DNA from: Cellulomonas sp. HZM
GTDB taxonomy: Bacteria; Actinomycetota; Actinomycetes; Actinomycetales; Cellulomonadaceae
Assembly: GCF_000708885.1 (NCBI RefSeq)
Contig: NZ_JEOE01000016.1
Span: forward strand, 1 to 64,000
Reading direction: 5' to 3'
DNA length: 64,000 nucleotides
Shown here: one piece after another, positions 43,534 through 52,487 of the stretch
Numbering within the stretch: position 1 is the first letter of the stretch
Layout of the letters: every line of letters starts with the position of its first letter
Made by a program: the position numbers and the translations under genes
Notes under the pieces: model-generated
What the model was told of the DNA's origin: nothing
Database searches by the model: none
Seen by the model: the letters and a program-made list of their open reading frames with translations, nothing else

Positions 43534-44910
43534 GTGACCAGCGTCCAGTGGTTCCGGCGAGACCTGCGGCTCGCGGACAACCCGTCGCTGGTGGCGGCCG
43601 TGCGACGGGCTCGCGACGACGGCGGCGAGGTGGTGCCGCTCTTCGTCGTCGACCCGGCGCTGTGGCGCTCGTCCGGCGCTCCACGGCTCACGCACCTGGC
43701 CGCGAGCCTCGCGGCCCTCGACGCGCAGGTGCGCGACGGTGGCGGTCGCGGCCTCGTCGTGCGGCACGGTCGTCCGGAGCAGGCTGTCGCGGAGCTCTCT
43801 CGCGAGGTGGGCGCGACGAGCGTGCACGTGAGCGGCGCGACCGAGCCGTACGGGCGCCGCCGCGACGACGCCGTGCGTACCGCGCTCGGAGACGTCGAGC
43901 TCGTCGCGACCGGGTGCCCGTACGCGGTCGCACCTGGCCGCCTGCGCACGGGTGCGGGTACGCCGTACCAGGTGTTCACGCCTTTCCGTCGCGCGTGGCT
44001 CGACCACGGGTGGGCCGCCCCGGCGCCCCGGCCCCGCGACGTGCCGTGGGGTGGTGCACGCTCGGAGGACCTCCCCCGCGCGCAGGCGCCGGACGTCGCG
44101 CTGCCCGCCGCGGGTGAGCACGCGGCACGCGAGCGGTGGCACCGGTTCGTGCGCGAGCAGCTCGACGGCTACGCCGACGAGCGCGACCGCCCCGACCTCG
44201 ACACCACCTCGGCGATGTCGACGCCGCTGAAGTACGGCGAGCTGCACCCGCGCACACTGCTGGCCGACCTGGCGCAGCATGCCCGCGATCACGGCTCCCC
44301 GTCCGTCGCGGTCTACCGCTCCGAGCTGGCGTGGCGCGAGTTCCACGCCGACGTGCTCTGGCACCACCCCGCGTCCGCCACGCGGTCGCTGCGGGCCGTG
44401 CTGCCCGACGACTCGTGGGCGACCGGCGCGGAGGCGGACGCGGCTCTCGACGCGTGGGCCGCAGGCCGTACGGGCTACCCGTTCGTCGATGCCGGCATGC
44501 GACAGCTGCTCGCGTCGGGGTGGATGCACAACCGGGTGCGGATGGTCGTCGCCTCGTTCCTGGTCAAGGACCTGCACGTGCGGTGGCAGCGCGGTGCGGA
44601 GCACTTCATGGCGCGGCTCGTGGACGGCGACGTCTCGCAGAACCAGCTCAACTGGCAGTGGGTGGCAGGGACCGGCCGGGACGCGGCGCCCTACTTCCGG
44701 GTGTTCAACCCCGTGACCCAGGGCGAGAGGTTCGACCCCGACGGCGCGTACGTGCGTCGGTGGGTGCCAGAGCTGCGCGGCACACCGGGACGGGCCGTGC
44801 ACCGCCCGTGGGACCTCGAGCCCCCGCCCGCCGGGTACCCCGCGCCGATCGTCGACCATGCGACGGAGCGGCGCCGGGCCCTCGACGACCTGCGTCGAGG
44901 GCCCGGCTGA
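43534..44910 (+). CDS. phr: Deoxyribodipyrimidine photolyase
   Basis: Photolyase repairs UV-made cyclobutane dimers with light and FAD. The 458-residue protein has the N-terminal antenna domain (VQWFRRDLRLADNPSL, TPFRRAW) and the C-terminal FAD domain with SELAWREFHADVLWHHP, AGRTGYPFVDAGMRQLLASGWMHNRVRM, and NWQWVAGTGRDAAPYFRVFNP (Trp and Asn of the active site). The GTG at 43534 is six bases after TACGGT (43522-43527), and fits the family start. The last 12 codons contain a terminator hairpin. It is convergent with the GH81 gene, with three bases between stops. Confidence 0.95.
   Translation: MTSVQWFRRDLRLADNPSLVAAVRRARDDGGEVVPLFVVDPALWRSSGAPRLTHLAASLAALDAQVRDGGGRGLVVRHGRPEQAVAELSREVGATSVHVSGATEPYGRRRDDAVRTALGDVELVATGCPYAVAPGRLRTGAGTPYQVFTPFRRAWLDHGWAAPAPRPRDVPWGGARSEDLPRAQAPDVALPAAGEHAARERWHRFVREQLDGYADERDRPDLDTTSAMSTPLKYGELHPRTLLADLAQHARDHGSPSVAVYRSELAWREFHADVLWHHPASATRSLRAVLPDDSWATGAEADAALDAWAAGRTGYPFVDAGMRQLLASGWMHNRVRMVVASFLVKDLHVRWQRGAEHFMARLVDGDVSQNQLNWQWVAGTGRDAAPYFRVFNPVTQGERFDPDGAYVRRWVPELRGTPGRAVHRPWDLEPPPAGYPAPIVDHATERRRALDDLRRGPG
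44876..44904. terminator. Terminator hairpin inside the photolyase 3' end
   Basis: Twelve perfect pairs (44876-44887 with 44893-44904) around a five-base loop lie within the last coding codons of phr, six bases before its stop and ten bases past the GH81 stop on the other strand. There is no T-run. With only three bases between convergent stops, the hairpin can only sit in coding DNA. Confidence 0.75.
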
Positions 44911-44913
44911 GCC

Positions 44914-47900
44914 TCACGAGCCGTAGACGCGCACCTCCCAGATCGACACGCCCCACTGCGTGAGCCGCGTCGGCGCATCGATCCGCAGGTAGCGCCCGGT
45001 GCCGGACACGGCGACGGCGTCCGGTGCGGAGCTCGTCTTCGTCACGGTCGCCGCCGTGCGCCACGGTCCCGTCGGCGAGTCGGCCAGCTGGACGCTGAAC
45101 TGCTTCGCGGCCGCGGTCTCCCAGTCGATCTGCACCTGCGTGAGCGTGCGGCTCTGCCCGAGGTCCACCTGCCACCACTGCCCGTCGGCCGACGCGCTCT
45201 CCCACCTGGTCCCGGCGTCACCGTCGACCGCGCGAGCGGCCGTGTTCCCCCCGGTGACGCTGCTCGCCGTGGCCGTGCGGCCCTTGGCGAGCTCGGTCGG
45301 TGCGGGAGCGTCGGTCGACTCGCCGAGCGCGCGCAGCGACCAGATGGACACGCCGTACCCGGTCAGCCGCGTCGGGGCGTCGATGCGCAGGTAGCGACCG
45401 GTCCCGTCGACCGCGACGTCGTCCGCCGCGGCGCTCGACTTGTCGACCGTGGCGAGCGTGGTCCACGGCCCGGTCGCACTGTTCGAGACGAGCACGGAGA
45501 ACCGCTTCGCCGCGGCCGTCTCCCAGTCGATCTGGACCCGCTGCAGGTGCCGGCTGCTGCCGAGGTCCACCTGGATCCACTGCGCGTCGGCGAACTGGCT
45601 CTCCCACCGGGTGCCGCCGTCACCGTCGACCGCGAGCGCGGCAGCGTTCGCACCGCTGACGCTGCTCGCGGTGGCCGTCCTGCCACGTGCGAGGTCGACG
45701 AGCGAGCCCGTGGGCGTCGGGGTCGGCGTCGGGGTGGGATCCGTGGACCCTCCTCCGGCGCCGACGGCGACCGCGCTCGTGCCCCTGAGCCCGTTCCACG
45801 TCGCGGAGACCGTGCTCGTGCCGGCCGTCGTCGGCGCGCTGAACGTCCCGCTCGCCGACACGCTCCCGCCGCCGGTCACCGACCACGTCGGGGAGACCGC
45901 ACCGCCGCGTCCCTGCGCGTCGAACGCGTACGCCGCGAGCGTGCGCGTGCCGCCGGCGGGGACCGCCACGCTGCCGGGCGACACCCGCAGCACGTTCGGC
46001 GTCACCGACGACGCCGACGGCACACCGCGCACCGCGAGCTCCCAGAACGAGAACCCGTACCCGGTCAGCCGTGTGTGCAGCGCGAGGCGCAGGTAGCGGC
46101 CCGAACCCGTGAGCGCCAGGTCGTCGGCCGACGCGTCGGTCTTGGTGACCGAGCGGATCGTCGTCCACGGCCCGTTCGCGGACGACGACACCTGGACGTC
46201 GTACGTCTTGGCCGCGGCCGCCTCCCACGTGATCTTCGCGCCCGTGAGCTCGTAGCTCGCGCCGAGGTCGAGCTGGTACCACTGCTCGTCCGCGAACGGG
46301 CTCTCCCACCGCGTCGTCGCGGAGCCGTCGACGCCGAGCGACGCCGTGCCGCCGCTCGCCGTGGCGGTCGCGCCGCCGGCGAGCTGCTGCTCGGTCGCGA
46401 CGGCCACCACGGCCGACCCCTGCACGGACCCGACGCTCGCGGTCACGGCCGCCGACCCCACCGCGGACGCGGTGAGCTTCCCCGCGGCCACGGTCCCGAC
46501 CCCTGGCGCGCTCCACGTGACGCCCGACAGCGGGTACGGGTCGCCGTACTGGTCGACGCCAGCCGCGGAGAACGTCGCGGTCCCACCGACCGTGGTCCGT
46601 GCGAAGCCGGGACTCACGTCGATCCCGGTGAGCACGGGGGCGGGGGCGACGCGGATCGTCGTGGTGGCCTTGACGCTGCCCGACGTCGCCGTCACGGTCA
46701 CCTTCTCGGTGCTCGTCGTCGCGGAGAAGACACCCGCCGACGAGATCGTGCCGCCGCCGCTCACGGACCACGTGAGCCCCGGGGTGGCGGTCGTCGCCCC
46801 GTTCTGGTCGATCCCGCGGGCCGAGAACGTGACCGACGACCCCGGTGCGACGGTCCGCACGGCGGGCGACGCCGACAGCTCGATCGTCGTGAGCGTCGAG
46901 CCCAGGCCGGTCGAGCGCACGAGCGTGCGGGCCGGCACCGCGATCGAGCCGATCTGCGTGCTGCCGTCGAGCACCGCGTACGTCTGCTGCGCGCCCGTCG
47001 GGTTGTAGACGACGTAGGTGTACGTCGAGCCGTTCTTGTAGACCTGGCTCGTCGGGGCCGCGACGTGCCTGCTCACCACCTCCTGGCCGAGCGAGATGTT
47101 GGCGAGGCCGTTGTAGTACACCGCGCCCGCCATCGACACGCCGCGCGCCACCGGGTCGGCCCGGCGGTCGAGCTCGGCGATCACGTCCGCGTACTGCGCC
47201 GGGTCGGCCTGCGCGAGGTACCCGAGCACGACGTTGCCGAGCGCGTCGCCCATGAGCGAGTAGACGTCGGCGGCGTGCGCGGTGTCGCGGCCCGCGACGT
47301 AGTCGCGCACGTCGTAGGCGTACTTCTGCCGCGCCGTCGCGAGGTCCTCGCCCGTGTCCTTGGCGAGCACGGCCGGGCGCTCGTCGAACATCTTCGCGAG
47401 CAGCTCGCGCGCGGCGGTGCGGTCCCATCCGAAGTAGCCGAACCACGGGCCGGTGGGCATCCACTGGATGCCGTAGATCCACGCGGGGTCGCCGCTGAAG
47501 TACGTCGCGAACGCCTGACCGGAGTCGAACAGGATGCCGGTCGTGCCGTGCTGGTAGGCGGCGGGCCGGTTGGTCGTCCCCGCGTTTCCGGTGGTCAGCG
47601 ACGGGCCGGGGGTGTCCAGCCAGTACTCCTGCACCGCGGCCCGTTCGGTCACGTAGCCCATCGCACCCGTGGCCTGCATCTTGTCGTCGCCGAGCGCCGA
47701 GCCCAGCAGGAACACGCCGACCCAGGACTGGATCGCCTCGGAGCTGGACTCCTGGTTGTTGCCGCCGGGCGAGCTCGTGCCGCCCGCGTAGGAGTGCCCC
47801 TCCCAGGTGTCGAACGTGCGCAGGTAGGGGAAGTCCGTGCTCGTGCGGTCGCCGTTCGCGTACTGCTTCGCCACCAGCGTCGCCATCGGGCCGTACTGCT

Positions 47901-49851
47901 GCCCCCACGTCGGGTCGTCCATCGCGAGCAGCGCGGCCGCCAGCGTGAAGTACCCGTAGTGGAAGTGGTTGTCCGTGAACTGGAACGAGCCGTAGGAGTC
48001 GGAGAAGCCGACGAGCGCCTTCCACGTCGGGTACCGCGCGAAGAAGTGCTCGGTCTCCCCCGGTGTGTACGTGAACCAGTCGCCGAGCGCGGTCGTGAGG
48101 GTCTTCTTGAGCGCGGTGTAGGCGCCCGTGTCACCGACCTGCTTGGCCATCGTCATGTACTCGGCGAGCTGCAGGACGTCCTTGCCGCCCCAGTACGTGT
48201 CGCCGCCGTAGCCGGTCTTGCCGGCGTAGTCCTCGACGTACTTCCGCACGCGGGCCGCCGCGTCTCCCGTCGGCGCGGGGGCGACGGGCAGGATCCCGGT
48301 GAACGGGTAGCGCAGCACCCAGCCGCCCGTGCCGACGGTCATCTTGAGCCGTCCGTGCGGTGCGTCGTAGCCGTATCCGGTGAACGCGAGCGTGTTCTTC
48401 GCCTGCACGTAGTGGTGCGGCAGCCAGCCCTGGATCGTCGCGTGGTCCGTGCCCTCGAGCACGTCGGTGCGCACGTCCCACGTCTCGCGCACCTCACCCG
48501 CGGTGGGGTCGTAGGCGTAGGTCATCGTGGTGTCACGCGGGACCGCGAACGCGTGGGCCTGCAGGTCCGCCAGGCTCGCGCCCGTGGCGGGGATCGCGCT
48601 GACGACGAGGTAGCCCTTCGCCGACGTCACCGTGAGGACGTCGCCCGCACGCTCGACCGACGCGTCCGCGGGCAGGTGCAGGCCGAACGAGCGACCGTTC
48701 TGCGTGACCTGGAGCGCCGCGACCTTCGCGGGGAACGTGACGGCCTTGCCGTCGAGGCCGGTCACCGTCGCGTCCTTGCCGAGCCGCACCTGGGGTGTGA
48801 CGCCCTTCGTCTCGAACCACACGTACGGCGTCCCCCGTGCGGCGGTGACGTCCATGCGCTGGCCCGACGACGACGTCATCCGCCAGCTGACGTCCCAGTC
48901 GCCCCAGCTCAGCGCCTTGGCGTCGAGCGCCTGGAACGTCGAGGAGAACCGGGTGTCGATGCCACTCACGTCGTCGGTCCGGACGAACTGGTCCGCGAGC
49001 ACGTGACCCCAGCCGCCCGTGCTCGAGTCGAAGATCTCGACCTTGGCGGAGCGGCCCTTCAGGTCGCTCAGGTCCCACGTCACCCAGGACAGCTGCTCGG
49101 AGCTCTTGCCCGTCGCGGTCCGGACCGCCTGGCCGTCGACGAGCAGGCGGACGCCGACCCCGGTGGACCCGCCGCCGACCTGGAACGCGAGGTAGCGGCG
49201 CTCGACCGTGAACGCGGGTGACGTGAGCGTGCCCGTCGCGCCGTCGCCGCCGACGAAGCTGTTCGCCAACCCCTTCCCGGTGAACCCGCTGACCGTGCTC
49301 TGGCCGGCGTTGGTGCCGGTGCTGACCCCCGTGAACGCGTTCCCGGTCGCCGTCCAGCCCGTGGGCAGCGCGGCCTCGAAGTCCGCCATCACGACGTCGC
49401 CGGGCAGCGGCGCGGGCTGCCCGACCCCGCCGACCTCGATCTCGTCGGACAGGACCCTCGCCGTGCCGTCCGCGTTCCACTGGGTCGGGTAGAACACCTT
49501 GGTCCCCGACGCCGAGTTCGACAGGACGAGCGGGTCCGCCCACAACGAGCCCGAGTACCTGCTGACGACGAGGTCGGTCCACCACTGGTTGGTCGGCACG
49601 GGCTTGCCGGCGACCGAGCCGTCGATGAACAGCGGCTTGTCGACCCAGCCCGAGACGTCGTGGTCGGTCGAGTCGAGCGCCGCGGGCGGCGCCGACGCGT
49701 AGGAGCCGGACCCGACCGCCACGACCGACGGGTTCGGGACCGGTGCCGCGGAGGCGGGCGCGACGAGCGCTCCGGCGCCGAGGCCGGCCGCGACGACGAG
49801 GGCCGCGGCGGAGACGACCGCGGGAGGGCGGAGGCGAGCGGGGACACGCAT
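44914..49851 (-). CDS. Secreted GH81 endo-beta-1,3-glucanase with CBM and Ig-like modules
   Basis: The 1645-residue enzyme cleaves beta-1,3-glucan such as laminarin or yeast wall glucan. A signal peptide ends near residue 36. The GH81 domain covers about 45-985, with TNQWWTDLVV near 88, DNHFHYGYF near 630 (acid Asp) and NNQESSSEA near 702 (base Glu). An extra module of about 155-292 (GNAFTG, TGTLTSPAFTV, FQVGGG, TGGWGHV) sits inside the N-terminal part and matches modules of GH32 levanases. Then come two Big-type Ig-like domains, an F5/8 type C (discoidin) domain near 1155-1275, a third Ig-like domain, a PTPTPTPT linker and two more F5/8 domains. AAGAGG precedes the ATG. CelR-type operators lie upstream. 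Confidence 0.95.
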   Translation of the reverse strand: MRVPARLRPPAVVSAAALVVAAGLGAGALVAPASAAPVPNPSVVAVGSGSYASAPPAALDSTDHDVSGWVDKPLFIDGSVAGKPVPTNQWWTDLVVSRYSGSLWADPLVLSNSASGTKVFYPTQWNADGTARVLSDEIEVGGVGQPAPLPGDVVMADFEAALPTGWTATGNAFTGVSTGTNAGQSTVSGFTGKGLANSFVGGDGATGTLTSPAFTVERRYLAFQVGGGSTGVGVRLLVDGQAVRTATGKSSEQLSWVTWDLSDLKGRSAKVEIFDSSTGGWGHVLADQFVRTDDVSGIDTRFSSTFQALDAKALSWGDWDVSWRMTSSSGQRMDVTAARGTPYVWFETKGVTPQVRLGKDATVTGLDGKAVTFPAKVAALQVTQNGRSFGLHLPADASVERAGDVLTVTSAKGYLVVSAIPATGASLADLQAHAFAVPRDTTMTYAYDPTAGEVRETWDVRTDVLEGTDHATIQGWLPHHYVQAKNTLAFTGYGYDAPHGRLKMTVGTGGWVLRYPFTGILPVAPAPTGDAAARVRKYVEDYAGKTGYGGDTYWGGKDVLQLAEYMTMAKQVGDTGAYTALKKTLTTALGDWFTYTPGETEHFFARYPTWKALVGFSDSYGSFQFTDNHFHYGYFTLAAALLAMDDPTWGQQYGPMATLVAKQYANGDRTSTDFPYLRTFDTWEGHSYAGGTSSPGGNNQESSSEAIQSWVGVFLLGSALGDDKMQATGAMGYVTERAAVQEYWLDTPGPSLTTGNAGTTNRPAAYQHGTTGILFDSGQAFATYFSGDPAWIYGIQWMPTGPWFGYFGWDRTAARELLAKMFDERPAVLAKDTGEDLATARQKYAYDVRDYVAGRDTAHAADVYSLMGDALGNVVLGYLAQADPAQYADVIAELDRRADPVARGVSMAGAVYYNGLANISLGQEVVSRHVAAPTSQVYKNGSTYTYVVYNPTGAQQTYAVLDGSTQIGSIAVPARTLVRSTGLGSTLTTIELSASPAVRTVAPGSSVTFSARGIDQNGATTATPGLTWSVSGGGTISSAGVFSATTSTEKVTVTATSGSVKATTTIRVAPAPVLTGIDVSPGFARTTVGGTATFSAAGVDQYGDPYPLSGVTWSAPGVGTVAAGKLTASAVGSAAVTASVGSVQGSAVVAVATEQQLAGGATATASGGTASLGVDGSATTRWESPFADEQWYQLDLGASYELTGAKITWEAAAAKTYDVQVSSSANGPWTTIRSVTKTDASADDLALTGSGRYLRLALHTRLTGYGFSFWELAVRGVPSASSVTPNVLRVSPGSVAVPAGGTRTLAAYAFDAQGRGGAVSPTWSVTGGGSVSASGTFSAPTTAGTSTVSATWNGLRGTSAVAVGAGGGSTDPTPTPTPTPTGSLVDLARGRTATASSVSGANAAALAVDGDGGTRWESQFADAQWIQVDLGSSRHLQRVQIDWETAAAKRFSVLVSNSATGPWTTLATVDKSSAAADDVAVDGTGRYLRIDAPTRLTGYGVSIWSLRALGESTDAPAPTELAKGRTATASSVTGGNTAARAVDGDAGTRWESASADGQWWQVDLGQSRTLTQVQIDWETAAAKQFSVQLADSPTGPWRTAATVTKTSSAPDAVAVSGTGRYLRIDAPTRLTQWGVSIWEVRVYGS

Positions 49852-49923
49852 GCAGGTGGACCTCTTCCGTGACGCGCGAGCCTCGTTGCTCGCGTCAGGT
49901 GCGCTCCGGGAGGGCCGTTCCCG

Positions 49924-49937
49924 AGGGAGCGCTCCCT
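49924..49937. promoter_or_regulatory. CelR-like operator 1
   Basis: AGGGAGCGCTCCCT is a perfect palindrome whose 12-base core GGGAGCGCTCCC is identical to the CelR operator TGGGAGCGCTCCCA of Thermobifida. It begins next to the predicted -10 of the GH81 gene, where a LacI-family repressor would block transcription. Confidence 0.85.
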
Positions 49938-49938
49938 G

Positions 49939-49968
49939 AGCGTAGCGAAAGGGTCATTCAGGTCACAA
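49939..49968 (-). promoter_or_regulatory. Predicted GH81 promoter
   Basis: On the minus strand TTGTGA (49963-49968) and TACGCT (49939-49944) are 18 bases apart. The promoter is bracketed by the two CelR-like operators. The -10 match is modest. Confidence 0.55.
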
Positions 49969-49981
49969 CGCGCGATTTCCT

Positions 49982-49995
49982 GGGGAGCGCTCCCC
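49982..49995. promoter_or_regulatory. CelR-like operator 2
   Basis: GGGGAGCGCTCCCC shares the same 12-base core. It is 58 bases from operator 1 and upstream of the -35, so two repressor dimers could bracket the promoter. It is also 127 bases upstream of the divergent DoxX gene. Confidence 0.85.
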
Positions 49996-50121
49996 GCCCA
50001 GATGTGGTGGAAGTGTGACGAAGTGGGGACGAACGTCCCGGGAACTCGTCGCGACGCAGCGGAACGCTGGAGGCACGACGTCGACCTCGACGCCATTCGG
50101 ATCCATCGAGAGAGCACGACC

Positions 50122-50700
50122 ATGACCGCCCTTCGTACTCCGGACACCGCGTCGGCGACCTATGTCACCGAGACCGACGTCGTCACCTCCAGCAAGGCGC
50201 GCGTGACCCTCGCGATCGCCCGCCTCGCGACCGGCTTCATCTTCCTGTGGGCCTTCCTCGACAAGACGTTCGGCCTGCACTACAGCACCGGCGCCCCGGT
50301 GGCCGAGGGCAAGCCCTCGCTGTCGTGGATCGACGGCGGCCAGCCCAGCCAGGGCTTCCTGAAGTTCGGCACCACGGGTCCGCTCAAGGACTTCTTCGCG
50401 AACATCGCGAGCCCGCTCACCGACTGGCTGTTCATGCTCGGCATGCTCGGCGTCGGCGCCGCGGTCATGCTCGGCATCGGCCTGCGCGTCTCGGCGTGGT
50501 GCGGCTCGATCATCATGGCGATGATGTGGCTCGCCGAGTGGCCGCTCGCTCAGGGGTCGACCAACCCGCTGATCGACTACCACGTCATCTACGCGCTGGT
50601 GCTCGTCGTCGTCGCCCTCACGTTCGCGGGCGACACGTGGGGCCTGGGCCGCTGGTGGGCGAACCTGCCGATCGTGCGCAAGAACCCCTGGCTCCGCTGA
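50122..50700 (+). CDS. DoxX-family membrane protein
   Basis: The 192-residue protein has an N-terminal helix region (RVTLAIARLATGFIFLWAFLDKTFGLHYSTG) and about four membrane segments. It is related to DoxD/DoxX subunits of thiosulfate:quinone oxidoreductase, as shown by the GFIFLWAFLDK and GWAFLDKxFG-like pattern and FFANIASPLTDWLFMLGMLGVG. Its actual role is unknown. The ATG at 50122 follows GAGAG. It is divergent from the GH81 gene and ends at a long terminator hairpin. Confidence 0.85.
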   Translation: MTALRTPDTASATYVTETDVVTSSKARVTLAIARLATGFIFLWAFLDKTFGLHYSTGAPVAEGKPSLSWIDGGQPSQGFLKFGTTGPLKDFFANIASPLTDWLFMLGMLGVGAAVMLGIGLRVSAWCGSIIMAMMWLAEWPLAQGSTNPLIDYHVIYALVLVVVALTFAGDTWGLGRWWANLPIVRKNPWLR

Positions 50701-50710
50701 CACGCCGTGC

Positions 50711-50752
50711 ACGACGAAGGTCCCCGGGTCTCGACCCGGGGACCTTCGTCGT
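50711..50752. terminator. Bidirectional terminator hairpin, 19 perfect pairs
   Basis: Bases 50711-50729 and 50734-50752 are perfectly complementary over 19 pairs with a CTCG loop, between the convergent DoxX (stop 50700) and GNAT (stop 50757) genes. No T-run, but the stem is very stable. Confidence 0.85.
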
Positions 50753-50756
50753 CGCG

Positions 50757-51302
50757 TCAGCCGATCTGACCGGCCCGGAACTCGTCCTCGAGCATCGACA
50801 TGACGATCGCGTCGCAGAACCCGTCGCCGTCGCGGTACGCGTCCCGCCGACGACCCTCGTGCCGGAACCCGATGTTCTCGTACAGCGACTGCGCACGGGC
50901 GTTGATGCTCAGGACGTCGAGCTCGACGCGGTGCAGCCCCAGCCCGTCGAACGCGAACCCGAGCACCAGCTGGATCGCCTCGGTGCCGTACCCGCGGCCG
51001 CGGTACGCGGGCCCCATCGCGAGCCGCAGGTTCGCCGAGCGCACGACGTCGTCGATCTCGTTGAGCACGATCTCGCCGCGGTACTCGTCGGTCCCGCCGG
51101 CGGTCACCGCGAAGTCGTAGCGTCCCTGAGCGTCGCCCCGGCTCGCGCACCACGCCTCGATCTCCTCGAGCGTGAACACCTGCGTCGTCCCCGTGAGGCG
51201 GTTGCCCTCCTCGTCGCCCAGGGCGGCCCACATCGCGGGTGCGTCGTCGGCCCGGATCGGTCGCAGGGTGATCATCTCGCCCTGCAACGTCGGCTTGTCC
51301 AT
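50757..51302 (-). CDS. GNAT-family N-acetyltransferase (RimJ/RimL-like)
   Basis: The 181-residue protein has the GNAT fold: ITLRPIRADDAPAMW at the start and the acetyl-CoA loop AMGPAYRGRGYGTEAIQLVLGFAFDGLGLHRVELDVLSINARAQSLYENIGF (the RGRGYG motif). It resembles RimJ/RimL-type enzymes that acetylate protein N-termini, or small-molecule acetylases. The substrate is not evident. The ATG at 51302 follows GAGGAG. Confidence 0.9.
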   Translation of the reverse strand: MDKPTLQGEMITLRPIRADDAPAMWAALGDEEGNRLTGTTQVFTLEEIEAWCASRGDAQGRYDFAVTAGGTDEYRGEIVLNEIDDVVRSANLRLAMGPAYRGRGYGTEAIQLVLGFAFDGLGLHRVELDVLSINARAQSLYENIGFRHEGRRRDAYRDGDGFCDAIVMSMLEDEFRAGQIG

Positions 51303-51376
51303 CGACGTCTCCTCTCGTCCACAGGGACGATACGGCGCGCATGTGGCAGCGACGTTACCGCGGTGCGACCGCGCGC

Positions 51377-52405
51377 TCAGGGAGCCGCGACCAGCGGCTC
51401 GCGTGCGTCGTGCTCGGCCTCCTCGATCGCCAGGTGGGTCACGGCGCCGGTGCCGCGGAAGTGCCCGGCGGTCGCCAGGACGAGGCCGACGACGGCCCAG
51501 GCCGCCAGCGCGAGCCACAGCTGCGACGCGTCGGCACGGGGGAAGTAGGAGTGGTCGCGCAGGAGCGCCGCAGCTGCCCCCGGCGGCATCCACTGGCCGA
51601 TGGCCCCCCAGGGCGCGGGCAGCATCTGCCAGGGCGCGGCCGCCGACGCGAGCGGGTTGGCGAAGAGCAGGAACAGTACGGGGCCGATCGCGATGCCGGC
51701 TCGCCCGACGAGCGACACGAACCCGACGATCACGCCGCCGATCGCGGCGAGCGTGAGGGCGACGATCGCCGCGTTGACGAGGTAGGCGCCCTGGAGGGCG
51801 TCGAGCATCCCCTGCACGACCCCCGCGACCGTGAGCCCGCCGACGACCGCGTAGACGCCGACGGCGGCGACCCTGCGCCACACCCCGACGACGAGGAGCG
51901 ACACGGAGATGCCGCCGATCATGCCGCCGAGCACGAGCGGCAGCGTCACGACGCCGAGCACCGTGCCGCGCGGGTCGCCGCTCCCGAGCGGGACGACGTC
52001 GGTGACGGACACCTGCGCGTCGACGCCGTTCGCCTGGAGCTGCTGGGTCAGCACGGGTGCGAGCGAGCCGAGCTGCTGCGCCACGACCGCGCTGCCCGCG
52101 CTCGTCGTGAGGATCTCGGGCTGCGCGCCGAGGACGACCGCACCGTAGACGTCACGCGTCTCGATGAGGTCGACGGCGCCGGCGCGGTCCGCGGCGGGGA
52201 CGACGTCGAACACGCCCGGGGCCCGCTCGTCAAGCGCTCCGGTGAGCTGTGCGACCGCGGCGGGCGGCCCGGCGACCGCGACCGGGAGGTCCTTGGCCTT
52301 CGAGACCGCGCTCGGCCACAGGAACGCGAGCGCGAGGACGGCGGCAGCCGCCGCGAGCGCGGTGCCGAGCGCGGCCAGCCGACGCCACGAGGTCTGGACG
52401 TTCAT
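51377..52405 (-). CDS. ABC-2/YhgE-like membrane protein
   Basis: The 342-residue protein has one N-terminal helix, a 130-residue exported loop (DLPVAVAGPPAAVAQLTGALDERAPG), then five or six helices. This matches YhgE/Pip- and DUF3533-type proteins, which act in envelope stress or export. The ATG at 52405 follows GAGGAG. It is divergent from a TetR regulator over 92 bases, and is probably under its control, a common arrangement for TetR-regulated efflux genes. Confidence 0.72.
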   Translation of the reverse strand: MNVQTSWRRLAALGTALAAAAAVLALAFLWPSAVSKAKDLPVAVAGPPAAVAQLTGALDERAPGVFDVVPAADRAGAVDLIETRDVYGAVVLGAQPEILTTSAGSAVVAQQLGSLAPVLTQQLQANGVDAQVSVTDVVPLGSGDPRGTVLGVVTLPLVLGGMIGGISVSLLVVGVWRRVAAVGVYAVVGGLTVAGVVQGMLDALQGAYLVNAAIVALTLAAIGGVIVGFVSLVGRAGIAIGPVLFLLFANPLASAAAPWQMLPAPWGAIGQWMPPGAAAALLRDHSYFPRADASQLWLALAAWAVVGLVLATAGHFRGTGAVTHLAIEEAEHDAREPLVAAP

Positions 52406-52429
52406 GGGGACTCCTCAAACAGAAGGATT

Positions 52430-52487
52430 GTTCGTTTTTCAGGTTCCACCCCGTCCGGCGGCTTGTCAAGAACGTTCGTTCGTTTTT
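52430..52487. promoter_or_regulatory. Divergent promoter region with repeated operator-like element
   Basis: GTTCGTTTTT occurs at 52430-52439 and 52478-52487. Between them overlap a minus-strand -35 TTGACA (52464-52469; -10-like GAACCT 17 bases on) and a plus-strand -35 TTGTCA (52463-52468; -10 TATGGT at 52487-52492). One repeat lies just past each -10 or in its spacer, so TetR binding could repress both genes. GAACGTTC at 52470-52477 is a palindrome in the same spacer. Confidence 0.55.

Noticed and set aside
45547..49221. A 1224-codon open frame antisense to the GH81 gene
   Set aside because: Composition is almost all Arg, Val, Ala, Gly and Asp with no recognisable motif, and the GH81 frame has full family signatures.
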